This document shows positions 7,248 through 16,589 of a stretch of 64,000 nucleotides of DNA, piece by piece. Below the pieces are notes generated by a model. That model saw nothing but the letters and a program-made list of their open reading frames with translations, was not told the origin of the DNA and did not search any database. A program made the translations under genes and the position numbers. Source of the stretch: Salinimicrobium xinjiangense DSM 19287. GTDB taxonomy: Bacteria; Bacteroidota; Bacteroidia; Flavobacteriales; Flavobacteriaceae. Location of the stretch: the NCBI RefSeq assembly GCF_000423585.1, contig NZ_AUIG01000001.1, forward strand, positions 372,001 through 436,000, written 5' to 3'. How positions within the stretch are numbered: position 1 is the first letter of the stretch; every line of letters begins with the position of its first letter.

Positions 7248-8327
7248 ATGACAATCGAGCAGCGTATAGAAAAGTTAGATAGCCTTGGTCGCTTTTTAAA
7301 TCAATTTAGACGATCAGGTATTGAAAAAGATGAAGCTATTCCCCAAAATGAACCATTTTTTTCAAAGTTGAACGAACAGATTGAAGCTGCCGTTCATTAT
7401 AATGGCTGGTTTACGAAAGAAAACGTCCTGTTTTCACTGGAACAATGGGCAGAGGCTTTAAGTCGCGAAAATCTTCAACAATGGACATCAGGTTATGACC
7501 TTGAAGATGTCACTCCTAAAACTGTCGGGATCATTATGGCAGGAAATATTCCGCTGGTGGGATTCCATGATTTTATTTCTGTCCTGATTAGCGGCCATAA
7601 GGTGCTGGTAAAACAATCCTCTAATGATAAGCTCCTGCTTCCGGTTTTAGCCGATTATCTGATTGCTATTGCTCCGGAATGGGAGGAGAAAATCGAGATC
7701 CTCCCCGACTCCAAAGACGGGGCCTCAAAAATGACAAATTTTGATGCTGTTATTGCCACCGGAAGTAATAACACTGCCCGTTATTTTGAATATTATTTCG
7801 CCGGAAAACCTTCGATTATTAGAAAAAACCGGAATTCTGTAGCCGTTTTGACCGGAAAGGAAACTCCCGAAGAGCTTTCTGCCCTGGCTGAAGATATATT
7901 CAGATACTATGGCCTGGGATGCCGCAATGTTTCCAAACTCTATGTCCCTCAAGTTTATGATTTTAATGGCTTTTTTGAAGCTATTTACCACTGGAATCCT
8001 ATAATAAATCAGGCGAAATACGCTAATAATTATGATTATAATAAAGCCGTATACCTGATGAGTTTGTTTAAACTTCTCGAAAATGGTTTTTTGATATTGA
8101 AAGAGGATACTTCTTTAAGTTCTCCAATAGCAACTTTGTTTTATGAGAAGTATGAAGATCTGGAAAAGTTGAAAAAGGAATTGGGAAGCCGTAGCGAGGA
8201 GATTCAGTGTATAGTAGGAAAAGATTTTATAGAAAATGAGGTTTCCTTCGGAAATACCCAGCATCCAAAACTTTGGGATTATGCAGATAATGTTGACACT
8301 CTTGAATTTTTGACCCAAAAAATTTGA
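7248..8327 (+). CDS. LuxC-like acyl-CoA reductase
   Basis: A 359-residue member of the LuxC/aldehyde-dehydrogenase-like group, which reduces acyl-CoA or acyl-thioester to aldehyde with NADPH. Visible marks are the Rossmann part (GIIMAGNIPLVGFHDF, KQSSNDK), ATGSNNTARYFE, and the catalytic cysteine in YGLGCRNVSKLYVP. No luciferase or other lux genes are nearby. The substrate is unknown; the position directly before serC-serA and opposite a ferredoxin hints at redox or thioester metabolism. The start is the ATG after a good promoter. Confidence 0.8.
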   Translation: MTIEQRIEKLDSLGRFLNQFRRSGIEKDEAIPQNEPFFSKLNEQIEAAVHYNGWFTKENVLFSLEQWAEALSRENLQQWTSGYDLEDVTPKTVGIIMAGNIPLVGFHDFISVLISGHKVLVKQSSNDKLLLPVLADYLIAIAPEWEEKIEILPDSKDGASKMTNFDAVIATGSNNTARYFEYYFAGKPSIIRKNRNSVAVLTGKETPEELSALAEDIFRYYGLGCRNVSKLYVPQVYDFNGFFEAIYHWNPIINQAKYANNYDYNKAVYLMSLFKLLENGFLILKEDTSLSSPIATLFYEKYEDLEKLKKELGSRSEEIQCIVGKDFIENEVSFGNTQHPKLWDYADNVDTLEFLTQKI

Positions 8328-8425
8328 ATGCTTCAGCTTTTGCAGGAAAAACCTTCTAAATTATCATTTTAATAACAGGATTTCCATTATGATTTCCTCA
8401 TATTTGTTACTGTTAAAATAAAAAT

Positions 8426-9490
8426 ATGAAAAAACATAACTACAGTGCCGGGCCTTGTATACTTCCGCAGGAAGTTTTTCAGGAAGCCTCACAGGCGATA
8501 TTAGACTTCAACAATTCCGGATTATCCATTTTAGAAATTTCACATCGCAGCAAAGATTTTGTGGATGTAATGGAAGAGGCGCGCAATCTTGCATTAGAAT
8601 TGCTGGGACTAGAAGGGAAAGGATACAAAGCTTTATTCCTTCAGGGAGGAGCCAGTATGCAGTTTCTCATGGTCCCTTATAATCTACTTCAAACAAAGGC
8701 GGCCTATCTCAACACAGGAACCTGGAGCACAAAGGCTATCAAAGAAGGAAAATTTTTTGGTGAGGTAAAAGAAGTCGCTTCATCTGCAGATAAAGGTTTT
8801 AAATATATTCCGAAAGGGTATTTCATTCCATCAGACGTTGATTATTTTCACTGTACCAGCAATAACACTATCTACGGAACCCAGATAAAGGAATTCCCAA
8901 AAACACCAAAACCAATGGTGTGTGATATGAGCAGTGACATTTTCTCGAGACAAATGGATTTCTCACAGTTTGATGTGATCTATGCGGGAGCTCAAAAAAA
9001 TATGGGACCTGCAGGTACTACCCTGGTAGTTATCAAAGAAGATATTCTTGGAAAAGTAGAGCGTTCTGTACCATCAATGATGGATTATCGTGTACATCTT
9101 AATAAGGCCAGCATGTTCAATACTCCGGCAGTTTATGCAGTTTATGTCTCCATGCTCACCTTACGCTGGCTTAAGAAGAATGGAGGAATAGCTGGAATAG
9201 AGGAAAGAAATGAGAAAAAAGCCAATCTTTTATATTCGGAAATAGATATTAATCCGCTCTTCGAAGGTTATGCAGAAAAAGAAGACAGGTCTATGATGAA
9301 TGCCACATTTAATTTGTTGAATGATGACCTGAAGGAATCTTTTGATGCCATGTGGAAAGAAGCCGGAATAGATGGTCTTAATGGTCACAGAAGTGTAGGC
9401 GGATATAGGGCATCCATGTATAATGCACTTTCTCTTGAGAGTGTACAGGTGCTTGTAGATGTAATGAGCGAACTTGAAAGAAAAGCTTAA
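8426..9490 (+). CDS. serC: Phosphoserine aminotransferase
   Basis: This PLP enzyme converts 3-phosphohydroxypyruvate and glutamate to O-phosphoserine in serine synthesis; it also acts in pyridoxine synthesis in some bacteria. The protein (354 residues) begins with HNYSAGPCILP, has LFLQGGASMQF, the HCTSNNTIYGTQ stretch and the lysine of the Schiff base in YAGAQKNMGPAG, and ends with the HRSVGGYRASMYNA signature. Length and motifs match the family. serA follows after 29 bp, so an operon is likely. Confidence 0.95.
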   Translation: MKKHNYSAGPCILPQEVFQEASQAILDFNNSGLSILEISHRSKDFVDVMEEARNLALELLGLEGKGYKALFLQGGASMQFLMVPYNLLQTKAAYLNTGTWSTKAIKEGKFFGEVKEVASSADKGFKYIPKGYFIPSDVDYFHCTSNNTIYGTQIKEFPKTPKPMVCDMSSDIFSRQMDFSQFDVIYAGAQKNMGPAGTTLVVIKEDILGKVERSVPSMMDYRVHLNKASMFNTPAVYAVYVSMLTLRWLKKNGGIAGIEERNEKKANLLYSEIDINPLFEGYAEKEDRSMMNATFNLLNDDLKESFDAMWKEAGIDGLNGHRSVGGYRASMYNALSLESVQVLVDVMSELERKA

Positions 9491-9519
9491 GCCTTTATAT
9501 AATTTACTAATATAAAATA

Positions 9520-10470
9520 ATGAAAGTTTTAGCAAATGACGGTATTGCTCCGGGTGGTAAAAAGCAACTCGAAGAAGCCGGTTTTGAAGTGATCACGACA
9601 AAAGTTGCTCAGGAACAATTGATCAACTATATCAGGGAAAATAATATTAATGCATTGGTGGTGAGAAGTGCGACCAAGGTGCGAAAAGATCTTATCGATG
9701 CATGTCCCTCATTAAAAAGCATTGGCCGTGCCGGGGTGGGAATGGATAATATTGATGTTGATTATGCGCGCAGCAAGGGAATACATGTATTCAACACGCC
9801 TGCTGCTTCTTCCTCCTCTGTGGCAGAACTGGTTTTTGCCCATTTATTTAACGGGGTAAGATTTTTACATGATGCCAACAGAAATATGCCCCTGGAAGGA
9901 GATTCGAGGTTTAAGGAGCTGAAAAAGAGCTATGCAGGAGGCAGGGAACTGAGAGGTAAAACTCTTGGGATCATTGGTTTTGGGCGTATTGGACGTGAGG
10001 TGGCGAAAATAGCACTTGGTATAGGTATGAAAGTTATCGCCAGTGACAGGACTGAAGGAGAGGCGGAAATCGTTCTTGAATTTTACAATCATCAGGAGAT
10101 AAAGATCCCAATAAAAACAGAACCTGTAGAAGAGCTGATAAAGCATTCAGACTTTATTACACTGCATGTACCATCACAAAAAGAACCTGTATTGGGAAGG
10201 GATGAATTCAGAGAAATGAAAGACGGTGTGGGAATAATAAATGCCGCCCGCGGCGGAGTAATTGATGAAGTGGCTCTCATAGAAGCCATTGACAGCGGAA
10301 AAGTAGCTTTTGCTGGTCTGGATACCTTTGAGCATGAACCCTCCCCTGCTATCAAGGTGCTTATGAACCCCAATGTTTCGCTTAGTCCGCATATTGGAGC
10401 TGCCACAATTGAGGCCCAGGAAAGAATAGGAACAGAGCTGGCAGATCAAATTATTGAACAGCTTAAGTAA
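9520..10470 (+). CDS. serA: D-3-phosphoglycerate dehydrogenase (short form)
   Basis: It oxidises 3-phosphoglycerate with NAD to 3-phosphohydroxypyruvate, the committed step to serine. The 316-residue protein has the NAD fold motif [13 protein letters not shown], a following acidic residue (ASD), the catalytic arginine region [10 protein letters not shown], glutamate in TFEHEPSP and the histidine in [12 protein letters not shown]. It lacks the C-terminal ACT domain that gives serine feedback in E. coli, so it is the short form. A hydroxyacid dehydrogenase of other specificity is possible by sequence, but linkage to serC makes this call strong. Confidence 0.93.
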   Translation: MKVLANDGIAPGGKKQLEEAGFEVITTKVAQEQLINYIRENNINALVVRSATKVRKDLIDACPSLKSIGRAGVGMDNIDVDYARSKGIHVFNTPAASSSSVAELVFAHLFNGVRFLHDANRNMPLEGDSRFKELKKSYAGGRELRGKTLGIIGFGRIGREVAKIALGIGMKVIASDRTEGEAEIVLEFYNHQEIKIPIKTEPVEELIKHSDFITLHVPSQKEPVLGRDEFREMKDGVGIINAARGGVIDEVALIEAIDSGKVAFAGLDTFEHEPSPAIKVLMNPNVSLSPHIGAATIEAQERIGTELADQIIEQLK

Positions 10471-10494
10471 GCTCTGATTTTTTTTCGCAATCGC

Positions 10495-10528
10495 AAAATG
10501 CTTCTGTTAAAGGAAGCATTTTTTTTGG
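10495..10528 (+). terminator. Terminator after serA
   Basis: A 10-bp stem AAAATGCTTC / GAAGCATTTT with an 8-nt loop is followed by a run of eight or more T. Confidence 0.85.
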
Positions 10529-10588
10529 TTAAAACCCTGATTCTGCCATGGAAAGGCTTTTAAATTTTTGTATCTTAAAAAGAAAAAT

Positions 10589-11200
10589 ATGGCTTCTATA
10601 TTAGATTTTTTAGACACAGAAAAAGGAAAGGAATTTATTCAGAGTTCCAGTAAGGAAGTTAATGAGTCTCCTGAGAAGGTAAAATCGGCTTTGGGAATGG
10701 CATTACCAATGATCATTGGAGCTATGAAGAAGAATACTGATTCCCCTGAAGGTGCCCGGCAGCTAAATTCTGAACTCGATAAAGAAAAACATGACGGTTC
10801 TGTACTGGATAAAATCAGTATGGGAAGTCTTTCCGGATTAATGGGAGAAGGATCGGGTATTCTTAGTCATGTGCTTGGCGGCAGTCAGTCAAAGATTGCA
10901 TCGGCGGTAGGATCTGCCATAGGAATGGATGCTTCCAAAGTGGAAAAGCTTTTGCAAATGGCCGCTCCTGTTGTAATGGGGATTCTCGGTCAACAAAAAA
11001 GAAAGGATAATGTTCAAAGTGAAGGAGGAATTTCCGATCTTGTAGGATCAGTTCTAGGCAGTAATTCTTCTCACGATCAATCAATGCTGGAAACATTTAT
11101 GGATTCAGATAAGGGTGGAAAAATTGCCGGAGATGTTGCAGGAAAGATCTTTGGAGGTAAAGGAAAGTCTAAAGGTTTAGGGGATTTTTTTAAGGGCTAA
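10589..11200 (+). CDS. DUF937 (YidB-like) protein
   Basis: About 203 residues, cytosolic and low-complexity, rich in G, S, K and M. It has the DUF937 layout: SILDFLDTEKGKEF at the N-terminus, repeated helical modules MALPMIIGAMKK, LSHVLGG, MAAPVVMGILGQQ, then glycine-rich KGKSKGLGDFFKG. The ATG at 10589 (MASILDF) is chosen over a TTG seven codons upstream. Function in the family is unknown. It is followed at 2 bp by the DUF6146 lipoprotein gene and probably shares its transcript. Confidence 0.75.
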   Translation: MASILDFLDTEKGKEFIQSSSKEVNESPEKVKSALGMALPMIIGAMKKNTDSPEGARQLNSELDKEKHDGSVLDKISMGSLSGLMGEGSGILSHVLGGSQSKIASAVGSAIGMDASKVEKLLQMAAPVVMGILGQQKRKDNVQSEGGISDLVGSVLGSNSSHDQSMLETFMDSDKGGKIAGDVAGKIFGGKGKSKGLGDFFKG

Positions 11201-11202
11201 AA

Positions 11203-11628
11203 ATGAAATACTTAATATACATCTGTTTTCTGGGGCTAATCATTTATAGCTGCTCCTCTACACGTGACCGGGATTTGGGTTCCGGTGGCGATGCGGTACA
11301 GAATGATACGGTAAGAATCGCCAATGATAGTCTGGAATATGAAATTATCATTATTGATCCCGGCTTCTCTTATTTTCTCAATACGATGGCACGGCCTGAA
11401 GGCTATCACTCGCTTTCTTATCTTGAAAATAAGAACCGTTTCCTGGTTACAGATTACAATCAGCGCGTTAGGGAACCATATCGCTACGATCCAAATATCT
11501 ATGAAATGGAGATCAATTATGACCCCAATATAGATTATGGTTATGAGGTTAACTACAAGCTATACAACTATTTTGTTTACCTCTCCAGGAAATACAATCA
11601 AAGATTTTCTGTACCCACAAGGCTTTAA
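11203..11628 (+). CDS. DUF6146-like lipoprotein
   Basis: A 141-residue lipoprotein: MKYLIYICFLGLIIYSC lipobox, a short acidic linker, and a conserved-looking tyrosine-rich domain (GFSYFLNTMARPEGYHSLSY, YDPNIYEMEINYDPNIDYG, YNYFVYLSRKY). I recognise this as the flavobacterial DUF6146 type with moderate certainty. The role is unknown. It ends in a terminator that runs into the next promoter. Confidence 0.65.
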   Translation: MKYLIYICFLGLIIYSCSSTRDRDLGSGGDAVQNDTVRIANDSLEYEIIIIDPGFSYFLNTMARPEGYHSLSYLENKNRFLVTDYNQRVREPYRYDPNIYEMEINYDPNIDYGYEVNYKLYNYFVYLSRKYNQRFSVPTRL

Positions 11629-11640
11629 TGTTATTTATAG

Positions 11641-11680
11641 GATTCGGGAACGACTATAATTTAGTCTTGAATCTTTTTTT
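11641..11680 (+). terminator. Terminator whose T run merges with the next promoter
   Basis: Outer stem GATTC/GAATC and inner stem GACTA/TAGTC with an asymmetric internal loop are followed by eight T from 11674. The end of the T run is the first base of the downstream TATATTTG element. Confidence 0.6.
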
Positions 11681-11687
11681 ATATTTG
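11680..11687 (+). promoter_or_regulatory. -7 element for the 106-aa membrane protein gene
   Basis: TATATTTG is a perfect TAnnTTTG, ending only 4 bp before the ATG at 11692. The transcript would be nearly leaderless. No TTG lies at the usual -33 distance. Confidence 0.5.
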
Positions 11688-11691
11688 CAGC

Positions 11692-12012
11692 ATGAATAAA
11701 TTGAAACAACGCTGGGGAATTTCTTCGAACTGGCAAATTTTAATTATCCTGATAGTCTTTGGTTTAACGGGATCATCCTCTCTTTTTGTAACCCGGCCGG
11801 TATTGGAATTTATAGGTTTATCCCGGATGAATTTTAGTCCCGAATTCTTATGGGGCGGAATTAGCTATCATGCAATAAAACTTTTAATGATCTTTCCTGT
11901 TTACCAAATTCTTTTGGTTGCCTATGGTTGGATTTTTGGCCAGTTCAGGTTTTTCTGGCAGTTTGAAAAAAACATGCTTTCCCGCCTTGGTTTTGCAAAG
12001 ATCCTGAAATGA
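11692..12012 (+). CDS. DUF6787-like small membrane protein
   Basis: A 106-residue inner-membrane protein with two clear transmembrane spans (ILIILIVFGLTGSSSLFV and LLMIFPVYQILLVAYGW) and a conserved-looking end FGQFRFFWQFEKNMLSRLG. It resembles the flavobacterial DUF6787 type; I am only moderately sure. No enzymatic motif is visible. A terminator serving the opposing gene follows. Confidence 0.6.
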   Translation: MNKLKQRWGISSNWQILIILIVFGLTGSSSLFVTRPVLEFIGLSRMNFSPEFLWGGISYHAIKLLMIFPVYQILLVAYGWIFGQFRFFWQFEKNMLSRLGFAKILK

Positions 12013-12075
12013 TAATAATACTGAGAGCTTTATTCTCTCATGTCATACTACAGCATTTAATATTATACAATAAAA

Positions 12076-12105
12076 AAAGCCGGTTAATTTCTCATAACCG
12101 GCTTT
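12076..12105 (-). terminator. Terminator for the convergent 101-aa gene
   Basis: An 11-bp stem AAAGCCGGTTA / TAACCGGCTTT with an 8-nt loop. The T run is on the minus strand (A7 at 12072-12078), so it mainly serves the minus-strand gene. Confidence 0.8.
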
Positions 12106-12127
12106 AATTTATCAGTTTGTTTATCTA

Positions 12128-12433
12128 TTACTTTGCTCTTACTTCAATGGTTTGAAGCTGCCCAACCTCTTCTTTCTGCCACACAAAAGTGTAAAGCCAC
12201 ATTAAAGTAAAGGTAGGAATGATATCACTAAATGGCAGGATCTCTTCTAAAAATACAATAACAGAAGCCAGTTTTCCTTTTTTTCCTGGATACATAGCTG
12301 TCATTTGTTTAGCAGCATAAGGAGCCCATAGAAGATCAATAAATCCGCCCACTAAAGGAACTGCTCCACTGGCCATACCAACGGCGTCATAAACCAAACC
12401 TTTGATCAACAACTTTTTCTTTTCAGTATACAT
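12128..12433 (-). CDS. Small membrane protein, 101 aa
   Basis: A conserved-looking membrane protein of 101 residues with two hydrophobic hairpins: DAVGMASGAVPLVGGFIDLL and VIVFLEEILPFSDIIPTFTL. The internal repetition (a helix with AVPLVGGFID, then one with LPFSDIIP) resembles DUF4112-type proteins but the match is loose. No function is assigned. It lies 42 bp downstream of msrA on the opposite side of that gene's stop, so it is transcribed separately from or before it. Confidence 0.6.
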   Translation of the reverse strand: MYTEKKKLLIKGLVYDAVGMASGAVPLVGGFIDLLWAPYAAKQMTAMYPGKKGKLASVIVFLEEILPFSDIIPTFTLMWLYTFVWQKEEVGQLQTIEVRAK

Positions 12434-12475
12434 CGTTTTTGCTTTTCTACTTTAATTACAAGAAAAGTGCCATAA

Positions 12476-13027
12476 TTAAACGGTAGATTTCACTTTATTT
12501 GAAAACTTATGTCTCAGCTTCTGTACCTTGGGGTCAATGATAACCCGGCAGTAAGGCTGATTCCGGTTTTGATTATAATAATCATGATGCTCCTGCTCGG
12601 CCTCATAGAAAGGTCCTGCTTCACTAATTTCTGTAACAATAGGATCTGCAAAAACTTTTTCCTTCTCCAGCTTTCCAATAACTTTCTCTGCAATTTGCTT
12701 CTGCTCTTCGGAATGATAAAATATCGCGCTGCGGTAATGAGTTCCTACGTCGTTTTGCTGCCTGTTGAGGGTGGTAGGATCATGGGTGGCAAAAAATATA
12801 TATAACAGTTCCTCATAGGATATCTTTTCAGGGTCATATTTGATCCTTATCGATTCGGCATGGCCTGTTCTTCCTGATACTACTTCTCTGTACGGCGGAT
12901 TCTTGATATTACCTCCCGTAAATCCTGAAATCACCTCCACTACTCCTTCTACCCGTTGAAAAACAGCTTCGGTGCACCAAAAGCATCCTCCTGCCAGAGT
13001 GGCTGTTTCTGTTCGTTGTTCATCCAT
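12476..13027 (-). CDS. msrA: Peptide methionine sulfoxide reductase A
   Basis: It reduces the S-form of methionine sulfoxide in proteins using thioredoxin. The catalytic motif GGCFWCTEAVFQ is at residues 13-24 and is followed by the family blocks GFTGGNIKNPPYREVVSGRTGH and FFATHDPTTLNRQQNDVGTHY. At 183 residues it is a single-domain MsrA without a fused MsrB and without a signal peptide, so it is cytosolic. The C-terminal resolving cysteine seen in E. coli is not obvious. Confidence 0.95.
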   Translation of the reverse strand: MDEQRTETATLAGGCFWCTEAVFQRVEGVVEVISGFTGGNIKNPPYREVVSGRTGHAESIRIKYDPEKISYEELLYIFFATHDPTTLNRQQNDVGTHYRSAIFYHSEEQKQIAEKVIGKLEKEKVFADPIVTEISEAGPFYEAEQEHHDYYNQNRNQPYCRVIIDPKVQKLRHKFSNKVKSTV

Positions 13028-13136
13028 ATTTTTCTTTTTTTAAAATGTAAGGAAAAACATGGAACCTTACAATTATAAAATTTGAGGATTTCGTACTTTG
13101 CAGAGCGAAATTTTCCAGATAATAACAATACCTCCA

Positions 13137-15578
13137 ATGCCCCTTAAAGTACTGCTGCTCTTTTATTTTTTCCTATCGGCAGGAATCCTCTGTGCACAAA
13201 AAGCGAAACTTTCAGAAAAAAAGGTTTATACTGCCACAAAAATTCAGACTCCTCCGGAAGTAGATGGAATATTGGAGGATCAAATGTGGCAAAATATCCC
13301 TGCAGCAACAAATTTTGTGATGCTGGAACCGGGAGATGGTGATGCGTCCCGTTCTACCCACCCCACTTTAGTCAAAATAGCTTACACAAATGAGGCAGTT
13401 TATATCGCAGCTTATCTGTATGATAATGAACCTGAACGAATAAGAAAGGAATTTGCTCAAAGAGACAATATTCCCGTTTCCGATTTTTTCTACATCGATC
13501 TTAACACCTATAATGATGGGGAGAATCAAACCAGATTTGCTGTAACTGCAGCAGGAACTATTGCAGATGCAAAAATGAAAGGAGAAAGAGAAGATTTCTC
13601 CTATAACGTTGTGTGGGAAGCCAAGGTTTCAATGGATGAAGAAGGCTGGTATACCGAGATAAAGATCCCGTATTCTGCTTTAAGGTTTCCCGACCGCGCT
13701 GAACAAGTCTGGAGCCTACAGATGGGAAGACATATTAGCCACCTTAATGAAACTTATGTTTGGAACTATATCAATAAGTCTGTAGGCCTTTCCACTCATT
13801 ATAATGGCTTGTTGTATGGAATACAAAATATTGAGGCTCCCGTTCGACTTAGTTTCTATCCTTATGTTTCGGGAGAGGTAGATCTTTTTGAAGGTGAAAC
13901 CGGATCTTCTTTTAATGCCGGAATGGATCTGAAGTATGGTATTAGTGATGCCTTTACCCTTGACGCTACCTTGATCCCTGATTTTGGACAGACTGCATAT
14001 GACGAAGTAGAACTCAATCTTGGACCTTTTGAACAGACTTTTGGTGAAAACAGAGCCTTCTTTACCGAAGGAACTGAATTGTTTACCAAAGGAAATCTCT
14101 TCTATTCCAGAAGGATCGGCGATACGCCAATTGGATTTAATTCGGTGCAGGAAGCCAGGCTTGAGAATGAAGAAATTCTCGAAAACCCAGACAGGACAGA
14201 TCTTCTCAACGCAATAAAGATATCCGGAAGGACAGATGGCGGACTGGGAATCGGGTTCTTCAATGCTATTACCGAAGTTCAAAAAGCAAGATTGTATAAT
14301 AAAATTTCGGAAGAGGAAAGGGAAATCGTTACCGAGCCTTTCGCCAATTATAACATTTTCGTTCTGGACCAGCAGTTCAACCAAAAATCCTCGGTCTCCA
14401 TTATAAATACAAATGTAACCCGTGAAGGACATTTTAGAGATGGGAATGTCACGGGATTTTTGTTTGATGTGTATAACCGGGAAAGTTCTTTCAATTTTTC
14501 CGGAGAGGCGAAAATGAGCCGGATTAATTATTTCAACCGCAACAAAACGGGTTTTGCCTCCATCCTGGCCCTGGAGCGTACAAAAGGGAATTTACGGTTT
14601 AAATTGTCTCATGATTTCGCAAATGAAACCTATGATATTAATGACCTGGGGCTGAATTTTGTCAATAATTATAATAATTTCTACGCCAATACCTCCTACA
14701 GAATATTTGAACCTCAGGGTATTTTTAACCGGTATAATATCAACCTGTACGGGAATCACCAGCGCCGTTATAATCCTGATATCGATCTGGGATCGGGAGT
14801 GGGAGCGAGTTTCTTCGGAATGACCCGTGATCGTTTTGCGTTTGGAGGTTCAACAGAATATAATACAGAGTTCAAAGACTTTTTTGAACCAAGGCGGGAG
14901 AATCATTTCGTGATCTTTCCTGCTTTTGGAACGGCTGAAGGCTGGATCTCTTCAGATTACAGAAAGAGGTTCGCATTAGACTCCAGACTTGGGTACAGTG
15001 AATATCTTGATTCTGAACAGAACCGTATAAACTTCAGCTTCAAGCCACGATTCAGGATAAGCGACAAGTTCACTCTTATCTATTCCTTTGAATTTAAGCA
15101 GGAAAAAAACCGGCAAAGTTTCGTTAGCTTACTGCCCAAAAATGTCATTTTTGGCAAGCGTAAAATGCAGAGTATAGAAAATTCGCTTCAAGGGAACTAT
15201 AACTTCAATACACGGGAAGCGGTAAGTTTGAGTTTCCGGAATTTTTGGTCCAGAGCTGAATTTGCAGACAATGATTTCTCACGTCTTCTTTCCGATGGCA
15301 GCCTCACTCCTGTTTCTTATGAGGTGACAGCCGCTAATGACCCCAACGTGGATTTCAATATATGGAACCTGGACCTTAGCTACCAATGGCGTTTTGCACC
15401 GGGTAGTGAATTGATCCTTCTATACCGTAATTCCATATTTAACCTCGAAAAACAGAGTGATCTGGTGTACCTGGAAAGCGTGGAAAATCTCTTTCTGCAA
15501 CCGGTAAGACACAATCTTTCACTAAGAATAGTATATTATCTCGATTATAGTTCCATAAAAAAAGTGATTAAAGGTTAA
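13137..15578 (+). CDS. DUF5916 outer-membrane protein with CBM9-like N-terminal domain
   Basis: About 813 residues: signal peptide ([16 protein letters not shown]), then a carbohydrate-binding family 9-like sandwich ([46 protein letters not shown]) in the first 210 residues, then a long beta-rich region with alternating aromatic and charged strands up to the C-terminus, typical of an outer-membrane barrel. The ATG at 13137 is preferred to an upstream TTG that would precede the signal peptide. The ligand is unknown; many flavobacterial homologues sit near hydrolase genes. The lolD-type gene follows at 22 bp. Confidence 0.8.
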   Translation: MPLKVLLLFYFFLSAGILCAQKAKLSEKKVYTATKIQTPPEVDGILEDQMWQNIPAATNFVMLEPGDGDASRSTHPTLVKIAYTNEAVYIAAYLYDNEPERIRKEFAQRDNIPVSDFFYIDLNTYNDGENQTRFAVTAAGTIADAKMKGEREDFSYNVVWEAKVSMDEEGWYTEIKIPYSALRFPDRAEQVWSLQMGRHISHLNETYVWNYINKSVGLSTHYNGLLYGIQNIEAPVRLSFYPYVSGEVDLFEGETGSSFNAGMDLKYGISDAFTLDATLIPDFGQTAYDEVELNLGPFEQTFGENRAFFTEGTELFTKGNLFYSRRIGDTPIGFNSVQEARLENEEILENPDRTDLLNAIKISGRTDGGLGIGFFNAITEVQKARLYNKISEEEREIVTEPFANYNIFVLDQQFNQKSSVSIINTNVTREGHFRDGNVTGFLFDVYNRESSFNFSGEAKMSRINYFNRNKTGFASILALERTKGNLRFKLSHDFANETYDINDLGLNFVNNYNNFYANTSYRIFEPQGIFNRYNINLYGNHQRRYNPDIDLGSGVGASFFGMTRDRFAFGGSTEYNTEFKDFFEPRRENHFVIFPAFGTAEGWISSDYRKRFALDSRLGYSEYLDSEQNRINFSFKPRFRISDKFTLIYSFEFKQEKNRQSFVSLLPKNVIFGKRKMQSIENSLQGNYNFNTREAVSLSFRNFWSRAEFADNDFSRLLSDGSLTPVSYEVTAANDPNVDFNIWNLDLSYQWRFAPGSELILLYRNSIFNLEKQSDLVYLESVENLFLQPVRHNLSLRIVYYLDYSSIKKVIKG

Positions 15579-15600
15579 TATTGCAATAGAAAAAATAAAG

Positions 15601-16260
15601 ATGATAGAAGCCCGGAATATTCATAAAAGTTACAATGACCTGCATGTTTTGAAAGGAGTTGATCTCCATATCCCAAAAGGTGAAATAGTCTCCATTGTAG
15701 GAGCTTCCGGTGCCGGGAAGACTACCCTGCTGCAAATTTTAGGAACCCTTGAAAAACCCGATACCAAGACTGATAGTGTTCTAAATGTAAATGAGGTTGA
15801 TGTTTATGCTCTAAATTCCAAAGAGTTGGCAAAATTCAGGAATGATAACATTGGCTTTATTTTTCAGTTCCATCAGCTGTTACCAGAATTTACTGCCCTG
15901 GAGAATATATGTATTCCTGCATTTATTGGAAACAGACCTAAACCCGAAACCGAAAAACGAGCAAAAGAACTCCTTGGTTTTCTTGGTCTTTCAGCAAGGG
16001 CAAATCATAAACCTGCCGAAATGAGCGGTGGAGAGCAACAGCGTGTGGCTGTAGCCCGTTCTCTTATCAACAATCCCGGAGTGATCTTTGCTGATGAGCC
16101 GTCAGGAAACCTGGATAGTGAATCTGCTGGAAACCTTCACAAACTTTTCTTTGACCTTAGGGAAGAATTTGGACAAACTTTCGTCATCGTCACCCACAAC
16201 GAAGAACTTGCAGATATGGCCGATAAAAAACTTACCATGGTGGATGGGAAGATAGTTTAA
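15601..16260 (+). CDS. ABC transporter ATP-binding protein, LolD/MacB type
   Basis: A 219-residue ATPase of the LolD/FtsE/MacB group. Walker A is GASGAGKTT (about residues 34-42), the Q-loop [17 protein letters not shown] carries the family-specific LLPEF segment, the signature is MSGGEQQR, and Walker B is [12 protein letters not shown] followed by the H-loop VTHN. It would energise lipoprotein sorting (LolCDE) or another envelope export, but no permease is beside it. An array of heptameric repeats begins on the base after its stop codon. Confidence 0.88.
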   Translation: MIEARNIHKSYNDLHVLKGVDLHIPKGEIVSIVGASGAGKTTLLQILGTLEKPDTKTDSVLNVNEVDVYALNSKELAKFRNDNIGFIFQFHQLLPEFTALENICIPAFIGNRPKPETEKRAKELLGFLGLSARANHKPAEMSGGEQQRVAVARSLINNPGVIFADEPSGNLDSESAGNLHKLFFDLREEFGQTFVIVTHNEELADMADKKLTMVDGKIV

Positions 16261-16358
16261 AGTTTGAGGTTCCAGGTTCCAAGTTTCACGTCTAAAATCT
16301 AAGGTCTAAAAACTCATGTCTAAGATTCAATAGACAATATTCAATATAAAATATCATT
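16261..16358. repeat. Degenerate heptamer-phased repeat array
   Basis: From the base after the lolD-type stop, the sequence reads as consecutive 7-mers: AGTTTGA, GGTTCCA twice, AGTTTCA, CGTCTAA, AATCTAA, GGTCTAA, AAACTCA, TGTCTAA, GATTCAA, TAGACAA, TATTCAA, TATAAAA, TATCATT. Position 7 is A in nearly all units. From 16359 to 16560 I see no gene; only CTAGAGT-CTAGAGC at about 16394 and short AT-rich text. Confidence 0.6.
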
Positions 16359-16568
16359 GTTGTCCGGTAAAAGAATCTGGACCGCTCCGCTTCTAGAGTC
16401 TAGAGCCAAGACTTCTATACAAAACTCTGAAAGACAATACTGTGAAAAATTAAATAGAATTTCATAAAAAGGTAAACCACCCCCTCAAATCGTTGGAGAA
16501 GGTTTTTGACCAGCATTGGCACGGTTTTAACGGATTTATCCCTTTTTAATCGGGCAACAATGATAAAA

Positions 16569-16589
16569 TATTCAATATAAAATATTCAA
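16569..16589. repeat. Heptamer repeats at the start of the TIGR02757 gene
   Basis: TATTCAA-TATAAAA-TATTCAA runs up to and into the start codon. The 17-mer TATTCAATATAAAATAT also occurs at 16338, exactly 231 bp (33 x 7) upstream, so the two copies are in the same 7-nt phase. Confidence 0.55.
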
